Below, in pieces: positions 8,599-17,328 of a DNA stretch of 64,000 nt (positions are counted from its first letter, which is position 1; each line of letters begins with the position of its first letter). The position numbers and the translations under genes are program-made. The notes beneath the pieces are model-generated. The model was not told the DNA's origin. It saw only the letters and a list, made by a program, of their open reading frames with translations, and ran no database searches. Source of the stretch: Bacillus sp. J37 (GTDB lineage: Bacteria > Bacillota > Bacilli > Bacillales > Bacillaceae). The stretch covers positions 229,314 to 293,313 of the forward strand of contig NZ_JAEK01000004.1 in NCBI RefSeq assembly GCF_000518865.1. Direction: 5' to 3'.

Positions 8599-9045
8599 TC
8601 ATTTATTTTCCTTGTGATTAAGATTGTATGTCATTTTCTTTAAGATGTTCACGAGTATTTCTTGTTCCTCTGAAGTAAGCTGATTAAACGGACCTGCCAG
8701 CAACTCTATTTGAGCATCTTTCATTTTCATAATCGTTTCTTTTCCTGTATCTGTTAAGGTCACTACCTTTGTTCTAGCGTCTTGTTGATTTGTTTCCCGA
8801 AAAACCATACCAGCTAACTCCAGGCGATCAATCATTTGAGACATGGAACTTGAACGAACTTCCAACTGATCTGCAAGCTGGCCAATAGAACAACTACCGT
8901 GTTTCCAAAGGAAGCGAAGAATGATCCACTGTGTCTTCGTCATCTCTGTTGTTTTATGATTACTTCTCTGATTTCGCTTCATAGATCGGCCGATCGCTTG
9001 AAAACAATCCACGAACTGTTCCAGCTGCTGGTCACGTGATTTCAT
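8599..9045 (-). CDS. MarR-family transcriptional regulator
   Basis: This protein of about 148 aa has a winged helix-turn-helix core (about residues 40-110), with SIGQLADQLEVRSSSMSQMIDRLE as recognition region and a DARTKVVTLT wing. I took the second ATG as start because the AGGTG site fits it best. A GTG three codons upstream is possible. A strong sigma-A promoter lies directly upstream, and the next gene is a nitroreductase. MarR members usually repress themselves and the neighbouring gene until a ligand or oxidant releases them. There are no cysteines in the N-terminal helix that would suggest an OhrR-type sensor. Confidence 0.87.
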   Translation of the reverse strand: MKSRDQQLEQFVDCFQAIGRSMKRNQRSNHKTTEMTKTQWIILRFLWKHGSCSIGQLADQLEVRSSSMSQMIDRLELAGMVFRETNQQDARTKVVTLTDTGKETIMKMKDAQIELLAGPFNQLTSEEQEILVNILKKMTYNLNHKENK

Positions 9046-9065
9046 CATCTTCACCTCACAACTAA

Positions 9066-9094
9066 ATTATATAGCGATCCTAAATATTAGTCAA
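9066..9094 (-). promoter_or_regulatory. Sigma-A promoter of marR-nitroreductase operon
   Basis: On the minus strand TTGACT and TATAAT are separated by exactly 17 bases and lie about 20 bases before the coding start. Confidence 0.75.
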
Positions 9095-9136
9095 TGCGAG
9101 TAAAGTATCTTTATAACAATTTATAAGCAGTCTTTT

Positions 9137-9271
9137 TCATTCTTTATTTTTTATTTCCTCCAATAATGATATTACTTTTTCATTTTGTTCTATTAAAATA
9201 TCGTTTTGCCTTCTCAGCCTTGTGAAATCAAATAAGAATACGATTAAAATAATAATGATCATGATCACCAT
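9137..9271 (-). CDS. Small single-helix membrane protein (44 aa)
   Basis: This short frame starts MVIMIIIILIVFLFDFTRL and continues with a charged amphipathic tail (QNDILIEQNEKVISLLEEI). One membrane helix followed by a short coiled-coil-like tail is a common design of small Bacillus membrane proteins. A GGGGG element lies 11 bases before the ATG. It occupies an otherwise empty gap upstream of the marR promoter on the same strand. Function is unknown. The coding call rests on composition, start signal and codon sense. Confidence 0.5.
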   Translation of the reverse strand: MVIMIIIILIVFLFDFTRLRRQNDILIEQNEKVISLLEEIKNKE

Positions 9272-9416
9272 AAATAGTACAGCCCCCTATTTTTTAGATT
9301 AAACCCAATTTTATATACCCTGCTTATAACTATAACAAGTTCCCTTTTTTATACAACCTTCCAGTTAAAAATACTTCTTATTCATAAACAAAAGTATAAA
9401 ACGTCCATCATATTGT

Positions 9417-9445
9417 TTGACATATTTTAAACATTTTAATATTAT
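9417..9445 (+). promoter_or_regulatory. Sigma-A promoter of the DUF2087/GIY-YIG operon
   Basis: A consensus TTGACA and TATTAT are separated by 17 bases. The predicted start point near 9452 falls inside the first palindrome. Confidence 0.75.
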
Positions 9446-9492
9446 GTTTATATAAACAACAAACATAAATTCATTTTGTTTATACGTAAACA
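9445..9492. promoter_or_regulatory. Tandem TGTTTA-TAAACA operators
   Basis: Two related palindromes lie between the promoter and the start codon. The first is TGTTTATATAAACA (9445-9458, perfect 14-mer). The second is TGTTTATACGTAAACA (9477-9492, 6-bp arms). Their centres are 33 bp apart, about three helical turns. The first overlaps the -10 box and start point, which suits autorepression by the DNA-binding product of the next gene. Binding is inferred. Confidence 0.6.
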
Positions 9493-9509
9493 CCGAGGAG
9501 TGTATGAAT

Positions 9510-10265
9510 ATGGAAACATCCAGTCTATTTTGGGAAGCAACCCTTGAAGAGCTGAAACAGGGATACATCGAAACTAAAGACTCTTATACTTGTTTGTTAT
9601 GTGAGAAAAAAATCGAAAAAGGGATTGTTTATCCTTATGAAGATAGACTTTACGAGGCAGAAAGATTTATGAGGGTCCATATTGAAAGCACTCATCACAG
9701 TGTTTTTGATTATTTAATTGGAATGGATAAAAAACTAACAGGTCTAACCGAACATCAAAAGCGTCTTTTACAGCTTTTTTATCAAGGGAAAAGTGACAAA
9801 GACATTCAAAATGAACTAAACATTGGAAGCACCTCAACAATTCGTCAGCACCGATTTGCTTTAAAAGAAAAGGAACGACAAGCGAAGACATATTTAGCAA
9901 TGATGGAGTTATTAAAAGAAAAGGATGAATTTGCTCCTGCTTTTCTACCCGTCCATAAAACAGCCACAATGGTAGATGACAGGTACAATATTACTCAAGA
10001 TGAACAAGAAAAAATAATAAACAAATACTTTCCGGCAGGAACACGCAAGGCCTTGAGTAAATTCCCACCAAAAGAAAAACAAAGACTTGTTGTGCTTAGA
10101 GAAATTGCCGGAGCACTAAAATCAGAACATATCTACAATGAAAAAGAGCTCAATCAGACGTTAAAAGGCTTTTATGAAGATTATGCTCTGATCAGAAGAT
10201 ATTTAATTGAATACGGATTTATTGACCGTAAATCAGATGGAAGTCAGTATTGGCTAAGAAAATAA
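9510..10265 (+). CDS. DUF2087 transcriptional regulator with zinc-finger-like N-terminus and HTH
   Basis: This protein of about 251 aa has three parts. Residues 25-70 hold a CLLC pair followed by HIESTHH, a C2H2-like metal site. Residues 80-130 are a LuxR/sigma-region-4-like helix-turn-helix (LTEHQKRLLQLFYQGKSDKD, then IRQHRFALK). The C-terminal part at about 165-250 matches the DUF2087 pattern (KYFPAGTRKALSKFPPKEKQ, then YLIEYGFIDRKSDGSQYWL). The start is the ATG nine bases after GAGGAG, and a first ATG two codons upstream is too close to the site. It is cotranscribed with a GIY-YIG gene 22 bp downstream. It probably regulates its own promoter. Confidence 0.85.
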   Translation: METSSLFWEATLEELKQGYIETKDSYTCLLCEKKIEKGIVYPYEDRLYEAERFMRVHIESTHHSVFDYLIGMDKKLTGLTEHQKRLLQLFYQGKSDKDIQNELNIGSTSTIRQHRFALKEKERQAKTYLAMMELLKEKDEFAPAFLPVHKTATMVDDRYNITQDEQEKIINKYFPAGTRKALSKFPPKEKQRLVVLREIAGALKSEHIYNEKELNQTLKGFYEDYALIRRYLIEYGFIDRKSDGSQYWLRK

Positions 10266-10287
10266 GGGGAACAAGGAGGAAAACATC

Positions 10288-10638
10288 ATGGACCGTAAAA
10301 AAGAATTGAAACATCAATATAAAGAAATACCCATTGAAGCAGGTGTTTATCAAATTAAAAACGAAAAAAATAATAAAGTCTTTATTGGTAGCACCAGAAA
10401 CTTTAAAAATTTAAATGGGAAAAAATTCATGTTAGAAACAAATGGGTTCGTTCCTAACCAACAACTACAAAAAGAATGGAATGAATTTGGGAAAGATGCC
10501 TTCACATTTACTATTTTAGAAAAACTAAAAAAGAAAGACGATCCTTATTTTAATGAAAAGGAGGCTTTAGCCCTTCTTGAGGAAAAATGGCTGGAACAGA
10601 CTCAGCCATATGGAGAGAAAGGTTATCATAAAAAATAA
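10288..10638 (+). CDS. GIY-YIG nuclease-family protein
   Basis: This 116-aa protein consists almost entirely of one GIY-YIG domain. AGVYQI stands for GIY (about residues 18-23), VFIGSTRNF for YIG plus the catalytic Arg (about residues 31-39), and EEKWLEQ carries the metal-binding Glu near residue 97. The family's terminal Asn position is not clearly kept. The gene follows the DUF2087 regulator behind an AAGGAGG site, so the two are translated from one message. Stand-alone GIY-YIG proteins include DNA repair and uncharacterised nucleases. The target is unknown. Confidence 0.85.
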   Translation: MDRKKELKHQYKEIPIEAGVYQIKNEKNNKVFIGSTRNFKNLNGKKFMLETNGFVPNQQLQKEWNEFGKDAFTFTILEKLKKKDDPYFNEKEALALLEEKWLEQTQPYGEKGYHKK

Positions 10639-10657
10639 ATGTTATTTTAGTGGCATT

Positions 10658-10682
10658 AGGACTTGGCGAAAAACCAAGTCCT
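10658..10682. other. Perfect hairpin after the GIY-YIG gene
   Basis: AGGACTTGG pairs with CCAAGTCCT around a 7-base loop. No T-run follows on either strand, so it is at best a weak terminator and may instead be an RNA-stabilising 3' hairpin. Confidence 0.55.
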
Positions 10683-10697
10683 TACGTAATGAAATGA

Positions 10698-10832
10698 CTA
10701 TCTATTAATGTACTCCTGATCGAAGCAATCATTTACATAGGCTAATATTCCAAAGGTTGCACCTATTGCAGCACCAATAAAAGCAAACATACCTGTCTTT
10801 AATTTGTCTCTAGGATTATCGATAAATTCCAC
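10698..10832 (-). CDS. Small glycine-rich membrane protein (44 aa)
   Basis: This frame begins at a GTG with an AAAAAGG site overlapping the end of the SRPBCC gene. The product begins MEFIDNPRDKLKTG, has one hydrophobic helix (MFAFIGAAIGATFGILAYV) and ends in a short acidic tail (NDCFDQEYINR). The tight spacing of 10 bp from the previous stop suggests translational coupling. Function is unknown. The clean helix and the absence of any other gene here support coding. Confidence 0.55.
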   Translation of the reverse strand: MEFIDNPRDKLKTGMFAFIGAAIGATFGILAYVNDCFDQEYINR

Positions 10833-10842
10833 ACTACCTTTT

Positions 10843-11280
10843 TCAATTTTCCGCTAACTGCTTAATGACGTGCTTAGAGTTTTGAGCAAATTCCATTGAA
10901 GCATCATAATACATTTTTCCATTACTAAATAGGGAAAAGTCACCAATCTCAAATTTGAGCAGGGTCTGGTTTCCCATTTCTTCTAATTGATACCGGTAAG
11001 CCACATCACCTTCGTTCGGTTGGATTTCCCATTTCGAAACAAATAACGAAATAATGAGCTCCTTCCCTACCTCTGCTTTAATGATGGTTGTAATGGATTT
11101 CCCTCCATCAGGCAGCTCCCAAACGACCCTGCTTCCTTCAGTCATATCATCATCAGGATAATCTTCTGGTAACTCATCCCATTGTGCAACATATTTTGGT
11201 TTCGTAAGAATTTCCCAAACTTTTGAAGGTGTTGCGTCAATCAAAATTTCATCTTTCACGATTAATTGTTTTTTTGTCAT
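10843..11280 (-). CDS. SRPBCC/AHSA1-like START-domain protein
   Basis: This 145-aa protein begins with the usual beta strand of the Bet v1-like fold (VKDEILIDATPSKVWEIL) and has the WELPDGGKSITTII and KFEIGDFSL strands plus a C-terminal helix. Members bind hydrophobic ligands or assist Hsp90, but this one cannot be assigned a ligand. It has a GGAGGC site and a short downstream partner gene. Confidence 0.8.
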   Translation of the reverse strand: MTKKQLIVKDEILIDATPSKVWEILTKPKYVAQWDELPEDYPDDDMTEGSRVVWELPDGGKSITTIIKAEVGKELIISLFVSKWEIQPNEGDVAYRYQLEEMGNQTLLKFEIGDFSLFSNGKMYYDASMEFAQNSKHVIKQLAEN

Positions 11281-11350
11281 TGTGAGTGCCTCCTATCTTC
11301 ATATTTTTATAACTTTTCTTTTAAGATTAAAAATTTGTAAAACAGCCTTT

Positions 11351-11857
11351 TTATTTAATTTTTCTTTGTTTCATTACACCTATTATAATTGGAATTCCTG
11401 TACCTAAAAGAATTAAAGGCAAAAACCATTTGCTAAAGCCACTTCCCCAGCCTAAAGCTATAGACGCTGATTCATATATAATAAGAGCAAAAAGGATTAA
11501 GCAAATATTTTTCAGTTGATTTACTAGTTTTCGACTAAGTAAATAAAACTTTTCTGCGTTCAATTCATTTAATCGGGCAGGATAATTATGCACTTCTGGA
11601 TATTTTTCAATTAACTGCAGGAAGACTAGTAAAAATGCCCCGATAATAGGTAAAATCAAAAGTTCCCCTTTTGAGCCCCAACGATCAACTTCACCAATAG
11701 CATTATAATGTGCGGGAACTTCATCAGGAAGCATGTCCCAAATAACCATTAAGAAGATTAGTGACCCTACATACAAAACATATCCAATAACATCCCAAGT
11801 CCATTCACTTTTTGTTTTCTTTATGTGAATTTTGGGCCGTTTCCAAGAAGTTGACAC
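11351..11857 (-). CDS. DUF1648-domain membrane protein
   Basis: This protein of about 168 aa starts at a GTG (MSTSWKRPK) behind a GGGGAGGAAGG site. The longer frame to 11926 lacks one. It has four predicted membrane helices. Between helices 1 and 2 is the DUF1648 motif (LPDEVPAHYNAIGEVDRWG). Such domains occur in SdpI-like and other small membrane proteins of Bacilli. It may confer immunity or sense signals in some relatives, but nothing here shows that. It appears monocistronic. Confidence 0.75.
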   Translation of the reverse strand: MSTSWKRPKIHIKKTKSEWTWDVIGYVLYVGSLIFLMVIWDMLPDEVPAHYNAIGEVDRWGSKGELLILPIIGAFLLVFLQLIEKYPEVHNYPARLNELNAEKFYLLSRKLVNQLKNICLILFALIIYESASIALGWGSGFSKWFLPLILLGTGIPIIIGVMKQRKIK

Positions 11858-11969
11858 AGTCCTTCCTCCCCTATTGTGTTTATTACATATACGAACTTCC
11901 TCCTCAACAAGTTTCACTGAAAACATAATAGAAAATAACTTTATTGCTTTTAACTCACTTAATGTAAAA

Positions 11970-11998
11970 TAGCGCTAATCCCTTTCCTTGGATAGCGC
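11970..11998 (-). terminator. Terminator of the DUF3231 gene
   Basis: GCGCTA pairs with TAGCGC around an internal TCC/GGA extension. On the minus strand the stem is followed by ATTTTACATT. Confidence 0.6.
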
Positions 11999-12051
11999 AA
12001 CCTTGTCACGAGCTTTTTAATGAACATCATTAACTAATTTTCAATTTCCTC

Positions 12052-13062
12052 TTATCTCTTTGTCAAATCATTTCGATTTTCTATCATTGGAGGTTCTTCC
12101 ATCCAACCGTTTTTCAACATAATTTTTCCGCCTTGCTTTGCAAAATCCAGAATATCTTTCGAAAGGAGGATCATTTTCGAAGGTAAATCTGTACGTAAAC
12201 TAAAAGCTCCCCCAAGTGCATTGCTTCCGAGTCCGAATGTGGTTAACACGCTGGTATTATACAGCATTAATTTATCTGAAAATGGTGCTACAGTTGAATC
12301 AGTAGCTTTTCCAGCATAAGTTGCAGGAGGTTCTATAAAATCTTGGCGCAAGAATTCGCCTAGCGATGTTTCAATTTTCTTTGAAAGCTCCATACCTTTT
12401 ATAAAATGATCTCTTACCTGTTGATTATTTGCTACTTGAGCAAATCCAATCATTAATTGCATTCCAGTTAGGTTTGTCTCTATCGCATGATGAATAAGGG
12501 AAATTTCTATTGTATTTAACGATCTTTCATTAGTAAACCAATTTATTCCTGTCATATATTTTTTGTCATTTACATACTTCACTTCTTTTGGCATGGAAAC
12601 ATAAGGAGGCCGTGAAAGAACTCCAGCTTCTAAAAGGCTCTGTGTTGTTTGGTCATATGTTTCCTGTGCTTCAACTGTTAATCTTTTATAAAATTGTCTA
12701 ATATCTTGACGATAAGACATCGTTGAATAAAGGGCATAAAGACTTGTTTCTATCTTGGCCATCATATGTAAATACATGAGGTCATACATAAAATTAAAAA
12801 GTTTTGGAACACCTTTATTCACATCTTCATCAGTAAAGCCATCTGGAATGACTGCGCCTTCCTCTTGAAAAATGGATGTGACAACCTCAACACTTTTGCC
12901 TGCACGTTCATAATGTTGTTGTAAAAGATTCTTAGTTTCCTCATTATCGGCGTGTTCAAGAAAGTGTTCCAGAAATCTCATAATCATTGTTTTTTCTTGA
13001 TATGTCATCCACAAGTTTCCTAATTCTGAAGATGTAATTGGTACTCGAGCTGAACTAGTCAC
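12052..13062 (-). CDS. DUF3231-family protein, two-repeat form
   Basis: This 336-aa protein, starting at GTG after a GGGGG site, consists of two tandem helical halves (about residues 5-165 and 170-330). Each half has the pattern of helices typical of DUF3231 and reminiscent of ferritin-like four-helix bundles. The second half of about 180 residues resembles the whole of the single-repeat protein at 22435-22980. DUF3231 proteins are frequent in spore formers. Their role is not established. It has its own terminator and is divergent from an FAD oxidoreductase gene. Confidence 0.82.
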   Translation of the reverse strand: MTSSARVPITSSELGNLWMTYQEKTMIMRFLEHFLEHADNEETKNLLQQHYERAGKSVEVVTSIFQEEGAVIPDGFTDEDVNKGVPKLFNFMYDLMYLHMMAKIETSLYALYSTMSYRQDIRQFYKRLTVEAQETYDQTTQSLLEAGVLSRPPYVSMPKEVKYVNDKKYMTGINWFTNERSLNTIEISLIHHAIETNLTGMQLMIGFAQVANNQQVRDHFIKGMELSKKIETSLGEFLRQDFIEPPATYAGKATDSTVAPFSDKLMLYNTSVLTTFGLGSNALGGAFSLRTDLPSKMILLSKDILDFAKQGGKIMLKNGWMEEPPMIENRNDLTKR

Positions 13063-13193
13063 CCAAAAAGCCCCCTGTCCCTATTTTTCTTTTAACTTTC
13101 CCAAATTAATGAAATTTATTAACTTATATTGCATGTTGGAAAAGGAAATTATTAATGTTCTTTTCTTTGTAAATTCTGCGAGGAGGCATGAAA

Positions 13194-14393
13194 ATGGAAT
13201 TACATAATGGAAAATTATATTGGCCGGAGACGTTTCATAGCATATCAAATTATCCAAAACTCAATGACATGATTACTTGTGATGTTTTGATTGTAGGCGG
13301 AGGAATGTCAGGTGCTTTGTGTGCCCATACTTTATCAAAACTTCCTATCAAGACTGTATTAGTTGAAAAGGAAACCGTCGGTAGTGGAAGTTCAGCCGCT
13401 AACACTGGTTTACTGCAATATGCAAATGACAAAATGCTCCATGAATTCATTGAAAAACTAGGGGAAGAAAAGGCAGTTCGCTTTTATAAACTTTGTTTGA
13501 AAGCAGTAGACGAACTACAGAAAATAGCAAATGAACTCGCTGAGCCTGTTGATTTTGTACGCAGAGATAGCCTGTATTATGCTAGTTCTGAAGAAGATAT
13601 CCCAAAGCTCCAAGAAGAATTTGATGCTCTCAAGAAGCATCAATTTGCCGTTGACTTTTTAGATAAAAATGAAATTAAAAAAGTCTACTCTTTTGAAAAA
13701 CCGGCTGCTTTATTAACCAAAGGTGATGCAGAAGTAAACCCATTAAAATTTATTCACAGCATGTTAAAAAATGCCCATCAAAAAGGTGTTGAAATCTATG
13801 AGCAGACAGACTTAGAGGAAGCCGGATCAGATGAGGAATTTATGTATTTTCAATCAGAGAATGGAAAAATAGCTGCAAAAAAAGTAATTTATTCTACCGG
13901 CTATGAATCCATTCCGTTTGCTAAAAAATTAGGCGGGAAAGTAAAACGTACATATGCGATTGCTACAACACCCCTAGCTTCCTTTCCAAATTGGATGGAA
14001 AACTGCTTAATATGGGAAACAAAACGCCCTTATTTTTATATGCGGACAACAAAGGACGGTAGAATTATTGCAGGGGGACTAGATGAAAACAAGAATGAAG
14101 TTCCATCTAGTACCTACACAATAGAAAGATATGGTGAATTACTGCTTCAAAAAATAAAAGAGCATTTTCCTGAATATCAAATTGATGTTGCTTATTCATG
14201 GGGAGCCACATTTGGTGAGTCAGTTGATGGATTGCCGTTTATCGGGCAGCTTCCGGAAAACAAGAAGGTTTTTTACTGTCTTGGGTATGGAGGAAATGGG
14301 ACGGTTTATAGCATGATCGGAGCCCAAATAATAAAAGACTTAATTTTATATCAATCAAATCCCGATGCGGAGATCGTGCGCCTTGACCGTTAA
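13194..14393 (+). CDS. FAD-dependent oxidoreductase, DAO/glycine oxidase family
   Basis: This protein of about 399 aa has the N-terminal FAD-binding Rossmann motif (VLIVGGGMSGALCA, about residues 31-44). It also has a GSGSSAANTGLLQY segment contacting FAD and the C-terminal GYGGNGTVYSMIGAQ motif of D-amino-acid-oxidase-like enzymes. The substrate is unknown. No partner small subunit or Rieske domain is present. The start is the ATG seven bases after AGGAGG. An ATG two codons earlier lies too close to the site. Confidence 0.87.
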   Translation: MELHNGKLYWPETFHSISNYPKLNDMITCDVLIVGGGMSGALCAHTLSKLPIKTVLVEKETVGSGSSAANTGLLQYANDKMLHEFIEKLGEEKAVRFYKLCLKAVDELQKIANELAEPVDFVRRDSLYYASSEEDIPKLQEEFDALKKHQFAVDFLDKNEIKKVYSFEKPAALLTKGDAEVNPLKFIHSMLKNAHQKGVEIYEQTDLEEAGSDEEFMYFQSENGKIAAKKVIYSTGYESIPFAKKLGGKVKRTYAIATTPLASFPNWMENCLIWETKRPYFYMRTTKDGRIIAGGLDENKNEVPSSTYTIERYGELLLQKIKEHFPEYQIDVAYSWGATFGESVDGLPFIGQLPENKKVFYCLGYGGNGTVYSMIGAQIIKDLILYQSNPDAEIVRLDR

Positions 14394-14529
14394 ATCCAGA
14401 GATCAGGAAAGTACTGTATGTTGATCACATCAATAGTTAGTAAACCTTATTCCATTACTGATTAGCTGAAACTTCCATTGTCCTCATCCGTATATTAATA
14501 TAAAGACTAATATATCGGAGGTCTTCATT

Positions 14530-14718
14530 ATGTACGAATATAAATTTGTAAAAGTTGATCTTAGTAACTGGAATAGAAAGCCGAAAGAAGATTATCAAGA
14601 TATCATCCGCAGCCACGCAGAAGATGGATGGAGGTTTGTTCAAATATTCGCTCCCGCTACGGCTGGATATGGTTCTGCTTCTTATTTTGAAATTATTTTC
14701 GAAAAATCCCTTAGTTAG
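14530..14718 (+). CDS. DUF4177-family small protein
   Basis: This 62-aa protein has the DUF4177 pattern [11 protein letters not shown], then [14 protein letters not shown], then YFEIIFEK, giving a small alpha/beta fold. It has a GGAGG site eight bases upstream. It stands alone between an FAD enzyme and a convergent acetyltransferase. Function is unknown. Confidence 0.82.
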   Translation: MYEYKFVKVDLSNWNRKPKEDYQDIIRSHAEDGWRFVQIFAPATAGYGSASYFEIIFEKSLS

Positions 14719-14721
14719 GTT

Positions 14722-15282
14722 CTAAATATTTGTTTCAGGCATAGTAAATCTACCCATTAAAACTGTATGATAATAGTTCCCATCAGAGAGAATTTTGTCA
14801 TTTTTTAAAATCCCCTCCACCATGAACCCATATTTTTCATACAGTTTTATCGCCTTTTGATTGGTTTCAAGAACACTTAAATTTATTTTTTTAATACCGT
14901 TGGAATCAGCCCAGAGAATTGATTCTTTTAATAGATTTTGTCCGATACCATAGCCCCAGTAATCCTTTAATACACAGACACCAAATTCTACTTTATGTGA
15001 AGTTCTTTTTAATTTATTTCCCTCACATCTTGAGAACCCGACTATCTCTCCATTTATTTCTGCAATTAAAAAGAGATTTCTTTCAGATGCTGTATCCTCT
15101 TCAATGATTTGTATAAATCCAACTTCATCTATAAATGCCTCGCCTTTTTCTCTGTCCATATTTTCTGTTTCTCCATCAATCTTCACACGTACCTCAGACA
15201 GGCTTTTAGCATCTTTTTCTCCTGCAGATCTTATGATGTATTTGACATCAAATCTAGAAAACTCTTTACCTTTTATTTTCAT
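14722..15282 (-). CDS. GNAT-family N-acetyltransferase
   Basis: This 186-aa protein has the GNAT core. Motif A is GVCVLKDYWGYGIGQNLL (about residues 107-124) with the acetyl-CoA pyrophosphate loop, and the C-terminal NLSVLETNQKAIKLYEKYGF is the classic motif B. It resembles RimL/PhnO-type small-molecule or protein acetyltransferases. The acceptor is unknown. Its ATG overlaps the stop of the YcxB-like gene (ATGA), so the two are translationally coupled. Confidence 0.87.
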   Translation of the reverse strand: MKIKGKEFSRFDVKYIIRSAGEKDAKSLSEVRVKIDGETENMDREKGEAFIDEVGFIQIIEEDTASERNLFLIAEINGEIVGFSRCEGNKLKRTSHKVEFGVCVLKDYWGYGIGQNLLKESILWADSNGIKKINLSVLETNQKAIKLYEKYGFMVEGILKNDKILSDGNYYHTVLMGRFTMPETNI

Positions 15283-15800
15283 TCCGACACCTCTACCAGC
15301 TTTGATTGAACATACTTTCTAAACTCCTGTTCATCAGATAGTGCTCGTTTCGGTAAAATATAGGAACTAACTGAGCTGTTGTATAAATAAAAGTAATCAT
15401 TATCCTCTTTAAACACTTCAATCCCTGACCAATTTACTTTTGTTTCGCCTTTTTGATTCAGATCTGATAGGCCATCTTCTGTTAGCATCATCGTATGTTC
15501 ACCTAAAAGACCATTATTTTTACCTTCTTTTATCATTTTCTTGGATTGTCTGATGATTGTGTTATAAAAGTATTTTGGATAAAAAATGAACCAAAGAATG
15601 GCCAGAATAAACATTGGGATGAACATGAATAAAAAGGGAGTTTCTGTAATATAGGAAAACAGAAAAGCAATGACGACAAACATAACCGGACTCAGAACCC
15701 TTTGAATCATAAGTGCTTTTCGACCTGTATTGGAATTTTTTATATGAAATAGATTAAAGTGTAAATAATCTTCTTCTGTTAAATGGTAGTTAATTTGCAT
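15279..15800 (-). CDS. YcxB-family membrane protein
   Basis: This 173-aa protein has a short N-terminal domain (QINYHLTEEDYLHFNLFHI), two adjacent membrane helices at about residues 33-75, and a C-terminal PH-like domain with the family motif VNWSGIEVFKEDNDYFYLY followed by ILPKRAL. YcxB-like proteins are common in Bacilli and have no known biochemical role. It is the first gene of a two-gene unit with a GNAT acetyltransferase. Confidence 0.85.
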   Translation of the reverse strand: MQINYHLTEEDYLHFNLFHIKNSNTGRKALMIQRVLSPVMFVVIAFLFSYITETPFLFMFIPMFILAILWFIFYPKYFYNTIIRQSKKMIKEGKNNGLLGEHTMMLTEDGLSDLNQKGETKVNWSGIEVFKEDNDYFYLYNSSVSSYILPKRALSDEQEFRKYVQSKLVEVSE

Positions 15801-16013
15801 ATTTAACCTCCAGCAGGTAATTTATCGTATTCCCATTTCACATGTAAATCTTGAATCATTTGTACTCTTTTTTATAATATACCATAATCATCCAAAGGAT
15901 TTTATCTTTCTTCCAATAACAGAACCTTTCCCTTTTCACTCATTTAGAGGTAAAATAATATTGTTTTGTTGAAATAATTTAAAATCCAGGGTGAAAAGAA
16001 GGACGGGTATGAA

Positions 16014-17324
16014 ATGAAAAATCTATCATCATCTGCAACAATCTTTGCATCCTTGCAATGGTTGTTTTTTATCTTTGCCAATACGATTGTTGTACCTATT
16101 TCGATCGGGACAGCATTTGATCTGCCTTATAGTGAAATCTCTATGATTCTTCGAAGCTCCCTTGTTTTCACAGGTATTGCTTGTTTAATACAAGGATTGA
16201 TCGGACACCGATATCCACTAATGGAAGGACACTCCGGTATTATGTGGGGCTTGATGCTTAATTTATGTGTGATTGCCTCTTCCACTGGAACAAGTCTTCA
16301 AACGATCGGTGGCGGGATCGCAAGTGGTTTGCTGCTTGCCGGTATTGTTGTCCTTATTTTAGGCTCATTAAAACTTATTTCTTATATCCAAAAAGTGTTT
16401 ACACCAATGGTCATGAGTGTCTACTTGTTTCTATTAACCTTTCAATTAATTCTCATTTTCTTCAAAGGAATGCTAAAATTTACTCCTGACGGAAATTTGG
16501 ATATTCCGATCAGTTTATTTTCACTTGGTGTTGTTTTACTAGTATGTTTAATTAAAATCAAAGGCAAGGCCGTTATTAGTAATTTTGCCATATTGATCGG
16601 GATTGTTGTTGGCTGGATTTTTTATATGATTTTATTTCCAGAGGAGCAAAGCACGATCTCACAAACAACCGGCTTCGGGTTACACCTTTTTCCACTGGGT
16701 ACACCAAATTTGAATATTGGGATTATCGCCATCACATTTTTGGCAAGCTTTATCAATTTAAGTAATACAATTGCCTCAGTGTCAACGGCCTCAACTATGT
16801 TTAATGATACGTTTTCACAAAGTCGTTTGGATCGCTCTTATTTACTTAATGGCGCATATTCGATTGTATCAGCATTATTTGGTTTAGTTCCCTATGCCCC
16901 ATTTGCCTCTTCGATTGGGTTTTTAGAAAGCACCCGAATCTTTCAACTTCGCCCATATTTGTTCGGCGGAGCATTAATGGTTTTATTAGGGGGTGTTCCA
17001 TTCTTGGGAGGTTTGCTGGCTACATTACCCGTTACAGTAGGTAATGCCGTTCTGTTTGTCGCTTATTTTCAATTGTTCGGAACTTCATTAAGAAGCATTC
17101 ATAATCAAACATTCAACTCGATTACGATTCACCGCCTTGCTATTCCTGTTTTAGTTGGGGTTTGCATAATGAATATGGACACAGACACTTTCAATACATT
17201 ACCAAGCTTAATCCAACCATTAGTTTCTAATGGATTTATCATGGGCGTAATATTGTCTATTCTTTTAGAAATGTTTGTGAATTGGGAAAAAGGAAAGGTG
17301 CAAATGAATGAGGTAGAGGTTTAA
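16014..17324 (+). CDS. NCS2-family purine/pyrimidine permease
   Basis: This 436-aa membrane protein has about 12-14 hydrophobic segments. The NCS2 features include PLMEGHSGIMWG (about residues 68-79) and the QSRLDRSYLLNGAYSIVSA region near helix 10. Members import uracil, xanthine or related bases with protons. This one looks like the Bacillus uracil/xanthine-type subgroup rather than PbuG or PyrP, but substrate is not readable. No riboswitch or PurR box was recognised upstream. It has an AGAAGGACGGG region as ribosome binding site and its own strong terminator. Confidence 0.83.
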   Translation: MKNLSSSATIFASLQWLFFIFANTIVVPISIGTAFDLPYSEISMILRSSLVFTGIACLIQGLIGHRYPLMEGHSGIMWGLMLNLCVIASSTGTSLQTIGGGIASGLLLAGIVVLILGSLKLISYIQKVFTPMVMSVYLFLLTFQLILIFFKGMLKFTPDGNLDIPISLFSLGVVLLVCLIKIKGKAVISNFAILIGIVVGWIFYMILFPEEQSTISQTTGFGLHLFPLGTPNLNIGIIAITFLASFINLSNTIASVSTASTMFNDTFSQSRLDRSYLLNGAYSIVSALFGLVPYAPFASSIGFLESTRIFQLRPYLFGGALMVLLGGVPFLGGLLATLPVTVGNAVLFVAYFQLFGTSLRSIHNQTFNSITIHRLAIPVLVGVCIMNMDTDTFNTLPSLIQPLVSNGFIMGVILSILLEMFVNWEKGKVQMNEVEV

Positions 17325-17328
17325 ATAT

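Noticed and set aside
10658..10682. Intrinsic terminator after the GIY-YIG gene
   Set aside because: Perfect hairpin, but no T-tract follows. Listed only as a hairpin.
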